Origin: Flavobacterium sp. ACN6
Lineage (GTDB): Bacteria; Bacteroidota; Bacteroidia; Flavobacteriales; Flavobacteriaceae
DNA length: 64,000 bases
Assembly: GCF_002304005.1 (NCBI RefSeq)
Contig: NZ_MRCQ01000008.1
Location: forward strand, 214,275-278,274
Reading direction: 5' to 3'
The translations under genes and the position numbers were made by a program. The notes under the pieces are model-generated. The model worked only from the letters and a program-made list of their open reading frames with translations. It did no database searches and was not told the origin of the DNA. Below, one piece after another: positions 23,830-32,688 of the stretch; the stretch's first letter is position 1, and each line of letters starts with the position of its first letter.

Positions 23830-24795
23830 CTATTCCTTTTTCTTGAAGCTGAAAACATGTGCCAATGTGATAAAGAAAGTATTTCCTTGAAATCTGTTTA
23901 TGGCATTTACTTCTCCAATCCATCTAAAACCAGCCGAAGTCATACAGCCAATATGCAGATAATTAATCTCGGCGCCAAGTCCGCCAACGTGATCTTTATC
24001 TGGTTCCAAAAGCAGGGTTCCAACTGGAATTTTATCATCGGAGACTTTGTATTGCAGGTAATAAATTAATCCTGCGTTCAATATTCCTTTTGGTGCTGTT
24101 TTTTCTGCATTCATACAATAAAAAGTCTTTCCTAAACCGCCTTCAATACTTAAAATGTCACCCGTTTTTATATCAGTATCTTTTTTCTTTCCGTTGATTT
24201 CATAAGCCGCTAATGCAGAAAAATGAAATGTTTTTTTGTCATTAAAGAACAAAGTGGTTCCTGCCGAAATCTCATTCATAAACATCCCTAAACCACTATT
24301 TTCACTGCCTCCAAATTCATATTTTCCTGTTGGAAGATACAATTGGTAGCTGAATACAAAATCGGCTCTTTTATTATGCCATCCTAACTGAATGGGTTGT
24401 ACATACATATCTGTAAAAGCAAAATCGCTCTTTGAATCGACGTAACTTCCTTGAATGGTATTGGATGCTCCAGCCACTAAAATCGCCGCACCATAATTGG
24501 CTCCTAAAATTTTAAAATCGCTTATGTAAGATGCTCCAGCACCGGTTATAAACATGGTTAAATCTGGATTTCCCATTTTATCGCCATCACTATTTCGCAG
24601 AGAAGATGCGGTGTAAATGTAACCTGGAACATATACACTTAAAGTATTTTCTGGAGCCTGAGTTCCCGATTGAAGTCCCATAGCGCCCAAAATATGTCCG
24701 CCTTTTAACTGTGCATTGGTATAAAAAGAAACCAATAATAGCATTATTGCTAGAATTGATTTAATTGATTTTGAAGTATTAATTTTTGTTTTCAT
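23830..24795 (-). CDS. Phenol-MetA-degradation-type outer-membrane protein
   Basis: A 321-residue outer-membrane beta barrel of the type called 'protein involved in meta-pathway of phenol degradation' (Phenol_MetA_deg, SphA-like). It has a signal peptide (LAIMLLLVSFYTNAQ), then GGHILGAMGLQSGTQAPENTL, VQPIQLGWHNKRADFVFSYQLYLPTGKYEFG and GKTFYCMNAEKTAPKGILNAGLIYYLQYKVSDDK. The LGWH...YLPTG segment is distinctive. Proteins of this family are thought to admit hydrophobic compounds. It lies 55 bp upstream of the D15-type barrel gene and so in one operon. The substrate is not evident. Confidence 0.8.
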   Translation of the reverse strand: MKTKINTSKSIKSILAIMLLLVSFYTNAQLKGGHILGAMGLQSGTQAPENTLSVYVPGYIYTASSLRNSDGDKMGNPDLTMFITGAGASYISDFKILGANYGAAILVAGASNTIQGSYVDSKSDFAFTDMYVQPIQLGWHNKRADFVFSYQLYLPTGKYEFGGSENSGLGMFMNEISAGTTLFFNDKKTFHFSALAAYEINGKKKDTDIKTGDILSIEGGLGKTFYCMNAEKTAPKGILNAGLIYYLQYKVSDDKIPVGTLLLEPDKDHVGGLGAEINYLHIGCMTSAGFRWIGEVNAINRFQGNTFFITLAHVFSFKKKE

Positions 24796-24862
24796 GCTGA
24801 AACGTTTTAAAATTAATCAAGACTTTACTGCAGCTTTTAATAACTGATTTAGAAGTAATTTT

Positions 24863-26038
24863 TTATTTAAAATAGTACGCACTTGCACGATCAGGATTTA
24901 TTCTAATGGTTTTAAAATATTCTGACGGCGATTTTCCGGTATGTTTTATAAATGCTCTAAAGCAGGTTGTTCTGGATTTAAAACCAGAGCCCCAAGCCAT
25001 TCCTTCGAGCGATAAATCTTTCCACTCTGGATCGTTTATTTTGTCTTTGAAATATTCAATTCTTTTGAGATTGACATAATCCTGAAAATGAAGTCCAAAT
25101 TCAGAATTAATTAAATTGGATAAATGATGAACAGATATTCCTGTTTCTTCAGATAGGTCTCGGATAACGAAATCTTTCTTTAAAAAGAGTTTATTAGCAT
25201 TTAAAACGTAATCCAGTTTTAATAGATAATCTTCTTTTTTCTCCATTGTGAGTTCGTGCGCGATTGGCAGAGAGGTTTTAATTTCTTTAGATTTTACTGC
25301 AATACTAATGTCACTGACAAAATCGAAAGTTTCCTCTTCGTCGTGAAAAATATGAGGTTTGAAATAAAGCCAGCCAACCGTAAAAAACAAAACAGAAGAA
25401 ATTAAGAAATAGCAGGAAAGATCTACAACACCTATTTTTCCTTGTAGAAAATGATGAACAAAAAGTGCTGAAAATAAAAACAAAATCATAAGGTTGTAAA
25501 CCCTGATCCAATTGATAACTTTAATTTGATGAAATTCGTTTCCTTTAAATTTTTTCAGATCATAGTTTAAAATCAACATGGTTTGAAAAAAGACATAAGA
25601 AAGCCAAATCGTCAAGGTTAAAATAGAAAATGGACTTTTGATTTTGACAGCAATATAATCTACAATTTTTAAGTTTGTAAAACTTCCAATATATACAAAA
25701 AGTGTAAGGGTAAAATAAATAACAAAAGGCACAAAATGAAGCCAGTCATACTTTCTAATTTTTTTACCCTGAGATAAAATATTTCGGACATACAAAAAAG
25801 AACATGGAGCGGCTAAAAAGATAAACGATTTTGTAATTGTAAATAATTCTGGAAACTCTTTGAATATGTTTGCCGATAGATAAAAATTATAAATACTCAC
25901 CACAGCAAGACTCAATAAAAACAGTCCCAAAAAGAAACTTTTTGAATAATTTTTTCTGGAAAAAATAACCCTAATCGAAGTAGCAAGACCTGCAATTACG
26001 GCTATAAAAAAGAATAGCGAGAGTAAAATATCGATCAT
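24863..26038 (-). CDS. Membrane-bound AraC-type regulator
   Basis: A 391-residue protein with about seven N-terminal transmembrane helices (residues 1-230; for example ILLSLFFFIAVIAGLATSI and WLHFVPFVIYFTLTLFVYIG) and a C-terminal AraC DNA-binding domain: FVIRDLSEETGISVHHLSNL, then SLEGMAWGSGFKSRTTCFRAF. This 7TM-AraC architecture is common in Bacteroidota and couples a membrane signal to transcription. It lies 67 bp upstream of the phenol-MetA-type barrel gene on the same strand, so it probably regulates that envelope gene group. The ligand is unknown. Confidence 0.85.
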   Translation of the reverse strand: MIDILLSLFFFIAVIAGLATSIRVIFSRKNYSKSFFLGLFLLSLAVVSIYNFYLSANIFKEFPELFTITKSFIFLAAPCSFLYVRNILSQGKKIRKYDWLHFVPFVIYFTLTLFVYIGSFTNLKIVDYIAVKIKSPFSILTLTIWLSYVFFQTMLILNYDLKKFKGNEFHQIKVINWIRVYNLMILFLFSALFVHHFLQGKIGVVDLSCYFLISSVLFFTVGWLYFKPHIFHDEEETFDFVSDISIAVKSKEIKTSLPIAHELTMEKKEDYLLKLDYVLNANKLFLKKDFVIRDLSEETGISVHHLSNLINSEFGLHFQDYVNLKRIEYFKDKINDPEWKDLSLEGMAWGSGFKSRTTCFRAFIKHTGKSPSEYFKTIRINPDRASAYYFK

Positions 26039-26111
26039 TTTTTAAGTTTAAATTTGTTTGTTGGACTTCTTAAAAAAGAATTTCGAAAGAGGGGACTTTC
26101 ATTTTAGGAAA

Positions 26112-26159
26112 CAAATGTGCTTATTGGCTGATTAGACCAAGCACATTTGCTTTTTTTTT
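26112..26159 (-). terminator. Terminator hairpin downstream of the DUF4136 lipoprotein
   Basis: CAAATGTGCTT (26112-26122) pairs with AAGCACATTTG (26139-26149), next to a T run. It separates the DUF4136 gene from the membrane AraC gene, both on the minus strand. Confidence 0.7.
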
Positions 26160-26174
26160 AGATCTATTTCTAGA

Positions 26175-26753
26175 TTATTTTTGCTCTGCTCCCGGAGGAA
26201 AACCAGCTAATATTTTTTTGATAGAAGCATTGATAAATTCCTCTGGATTATCTGGTTTACTGTCAATTTCAGCATTCCCAATACCCTGCCAAACCAGTTT
26301 TTGTGTTTTGGTCGATACAATATCAATTACCAGCGAGCCATCTACATAATCATAAGTATTAAATGTAGTATTGGCACCGCCCATCATGGCACCGCCACCC
26401 CAATATCCGTAAGGGCGATACATTCCCCCATATCCATAGAAGTCCGTATTGGCACTAACAGAAGTTTTATTTTTTAAAATGGAAACGGCATTTACTTTTA
26501 AATCTGGATTGTCAGATTCTGTAAATCCTTTGGCAAGCATTTCATTTCGAATTGCTTTTGTCACACGATCGACATTTAACTGATTAACCTGACCCTGCTG
26601 CGCTTTCAAATCGTATACCGCAAAAGTTTTATATTCGCCGAAATTGGCAGAATGGTCATAGTCTGATGTGACTTTTACAGTTGGAGAGCAGCTGTAAATT
26701 AATCCCAAAAATAATATTGGGAGTATACGAAGATTTGTTCTTTTAATATTCAT
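26175..26753 (-). CDS. DUF4136 lipoprotein
   Basis: A 192-residue protein with a lipoprotein signal (PILFLGLIYSCSP, Cys at about 22), so it is anchored in the cell envelope. The body matches DUF4136: VTSDYDHSANFGEYKTFAVYD, then VDRVTKAIRNEMLAKGFTES, DYVDGSLVIDIVSTKTQKLVWQG and the closing IDSKPDNPEEFINASIKKIL. DUF4136 proteins of Bacteroidota are abundant envelope lipoproteins of unknown function. A Gly/Tyr-rich insert (YGGMYRPYGYWGGG) is common in the family. It belongs to the minus-strand envelope series and precedes a terminator. Confidence 0.88.
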   Translation of the reverse strand: MNIKRTNLRILPILFLGLIYSCSPTVKVTSDYDHSANFGEYKTFAVYDLKAQQGQVNQLNVDRVTKAIRNEMLAKGFTESDNPDLKVNAVSILKNKTSVSANTDFYGYGGMYRPYGYWGGGAMMGGANTTFNTYDYVDGSLVIDIVSTKTQKLVWQGIGNAEIDSKPDNPEEFINASIKKILAGFPPGAEQK

Positions 26754-26986
26754 GTTGTAGTATTTAAATTGTTAATTAAATCAGTTTAACTCGAATGTAT
26801 TAAAATCTTAAAAATCTTGAATTGAAAGGCGTAGAATGAATATAGAATTATTAAAATAGCATAAGTAACTATTTAGCAATTACTTAGCTCATTCTCAAAG
26901 ATAAATCATTTTATTTAATTAATATTAAAAAAATAAATAAAATCTTACTATATTTTTTTCTTCAATTACCCTGCAGATTTTCAAAA

Positions 26987-27766
26987 TTATTTACCTTGTA
27001 CAACTACATAACTGTCTTGCCCATCTTTTGAAATTGGCTGATAATAGACATTATTGTAGATCATATATTTTTGTCCGTCGATGGTTTTTTCTTCGGCACC
27101 TTCTGGCAAGTGTGAAACTACTGCTCCAACTGGCGGCGTTACGACCTTATATTTTGAGGTATCTTTTATATAATAAGTTCCGCCATAATAATAGTATTCT
27201 ACTCCAGAAACTGTAATTGTCGTATATCCTTTAGGCAATTCAGGAATGGCTGCTCCCAATGGTGCAGGAACTACTTTGTAACCATTAGAGTCTTTTACAT
27301 AATACACGCCGTCATCATAATTGTAGCTATTATTTTCTACAGAAATAACTATTGCAGCAGTTGTTAATGTGGTTAAAAAGAACCCTACAGGATACCAAGT
27401 TGGCCCCCAATAATAAGGTACAAATGGATGATAGATGTATGGAAACGGCACCGGATAAGGATGAAACGGAGGCGGCGGCGGCAATGGTCTCGGATACGGA
27501 TATGGATGCGGCGGTATTGGGCGCGGTCCTGGAGGGATTGGTCTTGGTCCCGGCGGAATTGGCCTTGGTCCAGGTCCAGGAGGAATCGGTCTTGGCGCTG
27601 GATGAGGCATTGGTTCTGGATGCGGCATTGGCATAGGCCGAGGCATTACAGCGTGAGGTCTAAAATGCCCAAAACGTTGTGCGGTAACAGATTCCGGCAT
27701 TAGCATTAGTATAAATACTACTGCAAGAATTCCTGTTTTTATATTTTTAAGTATCTCTAATTTCAT
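26987..27766 (-). CDS. Proline-rich exported protein (DUF6515-like)
   Basis: A 259-residue exported protein with a signal peptide (GILAVVFILMLMPESVTAQ), a low-complexity segment at about 35-110 with PMPHPEP and repeated RPIPPGP units, one predicted membrane helix (VGFFLTTLTTAAIVISV), and a C-terminal domain with three related repeats built on YYYxGxYYIKD and APxGAxxxxLPxG. That repeat pattern matches proteins annotated as DUF6515. The proline-rich part is locally GC-rich, which creates long spurious frames on the opposite strand. It is probably a cell-envelope protein; its function is unknown. It lies 20 bp downstream of the DUF2092 gene. Confidence 0.75.
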   Translation of the reverse strand: MKLEILKNIKTGILAVVFILMLMPESVTAQRFGHFRPHAVMPRPMPMPHPEPMPHPAPRPIPPGPGPRPIPPGPRPIPPGPRPIPPHPYPYPRPLPPPPPFHPYPVPFPYIYHPFVPYYWGPTWYPVGFFLTTLTTAAIVISVENNSYNYDDGVYYVKDSNGYKVVPAPLGAAIPELPKGYTTITVSGVEYYYYGGTYYIKDTSKYKVVTPPVGAVVSHLPEGAEEKTIDGQKYMIYNNVYYQPISKDGQDSYVVVQGK

Positions 27767-27786
27767 GACAAAGAATTTATAAATGA

Positions 27787-28527
27787 TTATTTTTTATCTT
27801 CTCTAGACTGTAATTTTACTTTAGCGGCTTTTGGAGGTGCCGAAAATTCAAACATATATTCTGAAAAATCAGGATTGATGATCCAGTCTTTATAAACTGC
27901 TTCATATTGCGGTTTGTCTTGATCATTGGTGTAAACAATTACCATTTTCATTGGGAGATAATTATCGTCGTTTGCAATCCAGAATTGAAAACTTTTGTTT
28001 TTGTCTTTTCCTGCAATGTGAAAACATTCTTTATCGTCGATAATTGTTTTCCCTAGAAACAGTAAAGTTCCCTGCTCTGATTTTAAATCTTCTAATAATG
28101 TTTCATAAAAGAAATCTGCTGCTGGAAACTCTATTCCAAATTTTTTACTGGCTTCGTCAATAGTCTCTATAACCGATTTTGGTGCTGCTGTAACGGCATA
28201 CGTATTATTGTCGAAAGAATAATAGGTTAGGTTCTTGCCATTGTATAATAAGCTACGGTTTCCTTTATCTCCTGTAGAAGTAATTTTCATTTTATCTGGA
28301 AATTTAATTGAGACTTTTTCGTGTACAGCATGTTTCACTAAGCCGAGGCTTTCGTTAAAAATGTCGTAGGTTAAAACCGCCTTGAAACTACATGACTTTA
28401 TGTATTGTAATGATTCTGTCGTTCTATTTAAAATATAAACAGCCGAAGAATCAATTCGCTGGGTTTGAGCTTTAATTATACTGGTCATCATTACAAAGCC
28501 CATTAAAAACAAAAACTTCTTATTCAT
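27787..28527 (-). CDS. DUF2092 family exported protein
   Basis: A 246-residue exported protein with a signal peptide (FLFLMGFVMMTSIIKAQ). The DUF2092 signature includes the opening helix ESLQYIKSCSFKA, the strand KFPDKMKITSTGDKGNRSLLYNGKNLTYYS, and the end WIANDDNYLPMKMVIVYT, YKDWIINPDFSEYMFEFSAPPKA. The fold is LolA/LppX-like, a half-barrel that binds lipids, so a periplasmic lipid-handling role is plausible. It is followed by the DUF6515-like gene (20 bp) and preceded by the DUF2252 gene (26 bp), so the three are in one operon. DUF2092, DUF2252 and DUF4136 genes recur together in Bacteroidota. Confidence 0.85.
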   Translation of the reverse strand: MNKKFLFLMGFVMMTSIIKAQTQRIDSSAVYILNRTTESLQYIKSCSFKAVLTYDIFNESLGLVKHAVHEKVSIKFPDKMKITSTGDKGNRSLLYNGKNLTYYSFDNNTYAVTAAPKSVIETIDEASKKFGIEFPAADFFYETLLEDLKSEQGTLLFLGKTIIDDKECFHIAGKDKNKSFQFWIANDDNYLPMKMVIVYTNDQDKPQYEAVYKDWIINPDFSEYMFEFSAPPKAAKVKLQSREDKK

Positions 28528-28553
28528 ACTTATAATTATTTAATTAATAAAAA

Positions 28554-29951
28554 TTATACTTCTGCGGCTATCGGTAATCTGCCTTCTTTGACAGCTTTGA
28601 TCATTTTATGATAATCAGATTCGTTTTGATCTGCATACAACATCGAAAACTTTGAAACAGCATGGGCAAATTCATCGCTGTTTCCTATATATCCCGACAA
28701 TATCGAAGGATCTCCAGAACGTGCGTGTGCTCTTGCAAGCGCCCATCCGCAGGCTTTGGCATAATCTGCCATGTTGGTTTCTTTCATTATTTCCAGAACG
28801 GGTTTCACTTTTGCATCTCGAAGCTGACGGATGTAAAAAAATCGGCCTTTGTCATCATTTGTCCATCCTAAAAACATATCTGAAGCGGACTGCATTAATT
28901 TTTGTCCCATCACAATTCGTTCGCCTTGATGACTGTATCTGCTTTGAGTTTTTACATGCTGTTCTAATACGCTTTGCCTAGCTTCTTTAAATTGTAAAAA
29001 AATAGGTTCTCCTGTAGCCGACATTAATAAACTAATTCCGCAGAGTGTTCCCACACTTCCTACTCCTACCACCTTTATAGCAACGTCGTGCAATGAATAT
29101 CTGCTTAACAAAATTTGTTTATCGTGAGACAGTGATTTCATATATCGTTTATGAATGGTCTCGGCTTCTTTTAAAATTTCTTTTTCTTCACTTTCTGTGG
29201 GATGATAGATTAGTGGAGGTTCATCTTTTATTTTGGCACGAACTCCGTCTTGATACGTCATTTTTGCAAATTCTTTTTCGTGCGCCGTATATTCTACTGC
29301 TTTTTTAATTCGTTTGTGATGAAATTCTTTTAGCTCTTTATCGTGTCCGAGTTCAATAAGTTCAGCCAGATCAATATCGGCGTACCAAATCTGCAGCGCC
29401 GATAATTTACTGTATTCCAGCATATGTCTCTTATAGCTATCTGCAACATGCCAGGCAAATTCTTTACAACTTTTATTAGAAAATTTTTTCCATTTTCCGG
29501 CAATGGCAAAACTTGCTGCCAATCGTTTTAAATCCCATTCCCACGGACCTTGAAAGGTTTCATCAAAATCATTTATATCAAAAACCAGTTTGCGTTCTGG
29601 TGTTGCAAAACCTCCAAAATTCATTAAATGGCAATCACCGCAAAGCTGTAAATCTATTCCTGTATTGGATGTTGTTTTTAAATCTGCAGCCATAATTGCC
29701 GCCGCTCCTCTAAAAAATGCAAAAGGACTTTCCATCATTCTGCTGTATCGAATGGGCAGTAAACTTTCTATTCTTCCAAGACTGGTTTTAATCAAAATTT
29801 CGATTGGATCTTCCCGATTTTCTGCAGGCGAATATTCCTCATGAGAAGAACGCGGCACACTTTTTCTAATAGCTGTACCTTTATCGTAACGCTCTGCTTT
29901 TGATGCTAATGGATCAAATGAAATTTCGATATTTTCCAATTTTTCAGCCAT
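28554..29951 (-). CDS. DUF2252 family protein
   Basis: A 465-residue cytoplasmic protein; I take the ATG at 29951 (MAEKLENIEISF) because the 46 residues upstream of it lack similarity to the family. DUF2252 signatures are visible: RYSRMMESPFAFFRGAAAIMA, DLQLCGDCHLMNFGGFATPER, then VFDINDFDETFQGPWEWDLKRLAASF, which resembles the catalytic loop and DFD/DFG-like region of aminoglycoside-phosphotransferase-like kinases. The C-terminal part has YARACGWALARAHARSGDP-like sequence (YAKACGWALARAHARSGD). The enzymatic role is unproven. It is co-operonic with DUF2092. Confidence 0.88.
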   Translation of the reverse strand: MAEKLENIEISFDPLASKAERYDKGTAIRKSVPRSSHEEYSPAENREDPIEILIKTSLGRIESLLPIRYSRMMESPFAFFRGAAAIMAADLKTTSNTGIDLQLCGDCHLMNFGGFATPERKLVFDINDFDETFQGPWEWDLKRLAASFAIAGKWKKFSNKSCKEFAWHVADSYKRHMLEYSKLSALQIWYADIDLAELIELGHDKELKEFHHKRIKKAVEYTAHEKEFAKMTYQDGVRAKIKDEPPLIYHPTESEEKEILKEAETIHKRYMKSLSHDKQILLSRYSLHDVAIKVVGVGSVGTLCGISLLMSATGEPIFLQFKEARQSVLEQHVKTQSRYSHQGERIVMGQKLMQSASDMFLGWTNDDKGRFFYIRQLRDAKVKPVLEIMKETNMADYAKACGWALARAHARSGDPSILSGYIGNSDEFAHAVSKFSMLYADQNESDYHKMIKAVKEGRLPIAAEV

Positions 29952-30043
29952 GAAATCATTCTTTAACTTTACCCTACATCTGACAAAATCAATAATTAAG
30001 AAATTTTTTACCTCAGAGGTATTTATTTTAATTATATAGAAAT

Positions 30044-30865
30044 TTAAGAACCTGGAAATACAAAAGCCACAACCGCTCTCAATCCCCAATCTGGTCTTAT
30101 ATCTGAATGACCTACAATTGGTATTAAAGGCATAACAGCAAACTGCATCGTTTGACCACCTAATTTTGTAATGGCTCCAACATTTGGACTAAGGGTAATT
30201 AGTGTCGTATTTCCTTCCCAGTTTTGTGTAATCTCTGAAGTAATTCCTAAACTTGCACCACTTTTGTAACTATGGGTTAAAAATATCTGGGTATAAAATT
30301 GATTGAAATCGGCTCTGTTTTCGTTTCCTGCTACGGACCATATCTGATTTGCAATGAATCCTATAGAAAGTCCCTTTCCCTGATGCATAACCAAAACACT
30401 TGGACCGACTCCAAATTTTTCTGTTCCAAGGAATTTTTCTGTGGCCGTTGGTACTAAAAAAGCAGGACCAACTCCTAAAATAATTCCCTTTGTTTTAGGG
30501 GCAAAAAATGCTGTAACGGTTGCATCGCTTAAACCAAATTCATGGCTGTTTTCTGCAATAACATCCTGCTGATCTACAACCGGAAGAATATATCGTGTAA
30601 TTAAATTTAGATTTTCACTTAATTTAAAAGGAATGACCGGCTGAATATTTATTTGGTATTTTGATCCATTGTACGGACCAATTCCATACGTTAAATTATT
30701 CTGTAAAGGCACACTTATTAAACTTGCTACAGGATTTGCTAATTTATCTGCCAGTTCCTGTGCACTTGCTCCAGCTTTTTCTTCTTGAGCATATCCGTCA
30801 ATACTTAAAAGAAAAAAAGGGAAAGCCAACAGCGATTTGATTAAAATTGAAAGGGATCGTTTCAT
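30044..30865 (-). CDS. Outer-membrane beta-barrel protein ('neuromedin U'-type)
   Basis: A 273-residue exported protein with a signal peptide (LLAFPFFLLSIDGYAQ), followed by QELADKLANPVASLISVPLQNN, a segment typical of proteins misnamed 'neuromedin U' in bacterial annotation. The rest alternates as expected of an outer-membrane barrel (LTYGIGPYNGSKYQINIQPVIPF, GVGPAFLVPT, ending RPDWGLRAVVAFVFPGS). It probably acts as a porin-like envelope protein. It lies 92 bp upstream of the DUF2252 gene and 106 bp downstream of the sulfatase gene, with a hairpin between it and the sulfatase. Confidence 0.75.
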   Translation of the reverse strand: MKRSLSILIKSLLAFPFFLLSIDGYAQEEKAGASAQELADKLANPVASLISVPLQNNLTYGIGPYNGSKYQINIQPVIPFKLSENLNLITRYILPVVDQQDVIAENSHEFGLSDATVTAFFAPKTKGIILGVGPAFLVPTATEKFLGTEKFGVGPSVLVMHQGKGLSIGFIANQIWSVAGNENRADFNQFYTQIFLTHSYKSGASLGITSEITQNWEGNTTLITLSPNVGAITKLGGQTMQFAVMPLIPIVGHSDIRPDWGLRAVVAFVFPGS

Positions 30866-30900
30866 AATTTTCTTTTAAGGATTAAAACACTTTTTAATCA

Positions 30901-30937
30901 AATGAAACAGCTCCCAATTAGCAAAAGCTGTTTCATT
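30901..30937 (-). terminator. Hairpin downstream of the first sulfatase
   Basis: AATGAAACAGCT (30901-30912) pairs with AGCTGTTTCATT (30926-30937), flanked by A/T runs. It separates the sulfatase gene from the barrel gene and may be a terminator or attenuator. Confidence 0.65.
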
Positions 30938-30971
30938 TTTCAATTCAAAATATTATCGTAATGCTTTATTA

Positions 30972-32594
30972 TCATCCTCCACCGCTTCTTTTAGCAGTTG
31001 ATATGGCTTTTAATTTCTCTTGTGCATCTCTAAGTTTCAAATAATTATCAATAGTAATTGGACCAGGATACAGATTACTTTGTACTACATGAGGTGGATA
31101 TTTTTCATAGGTTTTGGCAAATTCTCCAATAATGTTCTGAACAGTTGGCAAAAACCAAGTTTTCTCTGTAAAGTTGTTCATGAATAAATCGTAGCGCTCT
31201 TGCGGATCTGCCCATAAGTCAAATATCTGTGGTACAGTTGCTACATAACTCGCCGCCCCTTTCCAACCTAAATTAGAATCTACCGCCAAACCTCCTGTAT
31301 GTGCGCCATCATCACCTCGTAAATTAAATACTGCTTTGAATTTTCCAATTCTGATTGCTCCCGGCAATAATTCATCTTCTGTAAAATAAAACCACATTGT
31401 CCGTTTTGATTTACCTGTTCCAAATAAAACTGGCGACATATCATAACTATCAAAAATAGTTGGCTTACCGTCTCTGTCTACAGTTGGTAATTCTTGACCA
31501 GATAATGCTGCAAATGTTGCCATGAAATCCAGTGTTCCTAAAATATCATGATTTTGTGTTCCAGGTTTAATCTTTCCAGGCCACCATGCCAATGTCGGAA
31601 TACGGCTTCCGCCTTCACGATCCGTTCCTTTTGTTCCTCTAAAAGGGGTGTAACCGCAGTCTGGATAAACATCCTGCCAAGTACCATTATCTACTGTGTA
31701 AATAATTAATGTATTTTCGGCAATACCAAGATTTCGAACTTCATCCATAATACGGCCAATTCTGGTATCCAATTCTACAATACAGTCGGCATATTTGTTT
31801 TTTCCTGCAGATTTCCCCGCAAAATCAGGATGAGGCAAGTTTGGCTGATGGTTTTTTGCAAAAGAGATTTCCATAAAAAATGGTTTGTCTTTTTTTGCAT
31901 TTTCTTTCAGCCATTTAATAGATTCTTCTTCCGTGTATTGATCCAAAAACGGAATTACTTTTCCATCTATTTTTTTGACTTCTCTATATGGTTTTCCAGC
32001 TTCTCCTTCAAGAGCTCCTTTTGTTCCTTTTGCCCATTGTGCTCTAATATCGTCCGGCATATCTGCATTCCATTCTGGATCTGTATAGGTATAAGCATTT
32101 AAGTGATATAAGGTTACGTTTTTCATCACATCAAAACCTTGTGCAATTGGCATCGAATAATCTTCTTCTCCAAGGTGCCATTTTCCGGCAAAGAAGGTGT
32201 TGTAGTTTTTACGTTTTAAGATAGAAGCCAATGTCCATTCGGCTTTTGGTAAACCTCCACCATCTCCAGGAAAGGCAACAGTTGTCATACCGCTACGATT
32301 TGGAATTCTTCCTGTAATTAAGGCTGCTCTACCTGGAGTACAGCTTGGCTGTCCATAAAAAGACCAAAACTGCATACCTTCTTTGGCCATCTTATCTATG
32401 TTAGGGGTTGCGGCACCACGGCCTTCTCCACCGCCATAAGGACCTAAATCTCCCCATCCGGTATCATCTGACAATAATATTATAATATTTGGGCTTTTTT
32501 GAGTATAACCAACATTGGCTATTAAAAAGCAAAACAGTGCGCCAAGAACTCTTGCAAAGCGGGCTGTTTTCATTGGTTTAAAATTTGTTTTCAT
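30972..32594 (-). CDS. Exported arylsulfatase-like protein 1
   Basis: A 540-residue sulfatase of the alkaline-phosphatase superfamily with a signal peptide (RVLGALFCFLIANVGYTQ), so periplasmic or secreted. Metal ligands lie in LLSDDTGWGDLG. The formylglycine motif is SCTPGRAALITGR with Cys85; it fits C-x-P/A-x-R, but the fourth position is Gly, not the usual Ser. IIYTVDNGTWQD supplies a further metal-site Asp/Asn pair. A Cys-type sulfatase needs an activating enzyme, which is not in the window. A second, related sulfatase is encoded 1.2 kb away. The natural sulfate ester is unknown. Confidence 0.88.
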   Translation of the reverse strand: MKTNFKPMKTARFARVLGALFCFLIANVGYTQKSPNIIILLSDDTGWGDLGPYGGGEGRGAATPNIDKMAKEGMQFWSFYGQPSCTPGRAALITGRIPNRSGMTTVAFPGDGGGLPKAEWTLASILKRKNYNTFFAGKWHLGEEDYSMPIAQGFDVMKNVTLYHLNAYTYTDPEWNADMPDDIRAQWAKGTKGALEGEAGKPYREVKKIDGKVIPFLDQYTEEESIKWLKENAKKDKPFFMEISFAKNHQPNLPHPDFAGKSAGKNKYADCIVELDTRIGRIMDEVRNLGIAENTLIIYTVDNGTWQDVYPDCGYTPFRGTKGTDREGGSRIPTLAWWPGKIKPGTQNHDILGTLDFMATFAALSGQELPTVDRDGKPTIFDSYDMSPVLFGTGKSKRTMWFYFTEDELLPGAIRIGKFKAVFNLRGDDGAHTGGLAVDSNLGWKGAASYVATVPQIFDLWADPQERYDLFMNNFTEKTWFLPTVQNIIGEFAKTYEKYPPHVVQSNLYPGPITIDNYLKLRDAQEKLKAISTAKRSGGG

Positions 32595-32688
32595 AGTTCG
32601 TATGGGATAAATTAAAACTCAATACTATTAATCTATTTTCTGACCTGAAATTCAAATGGGGATTTTACTACTTCTTCAAAAAAATAGA

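Noticed and set aside
27352..27703. Two long plus-strand frames opposite the proline-rich gene
   Set aside because: They are the antisense of the GC-rich proline codons (runs of Trp/Arg/Met); the minus-strand gene has a signal peptide and family features.
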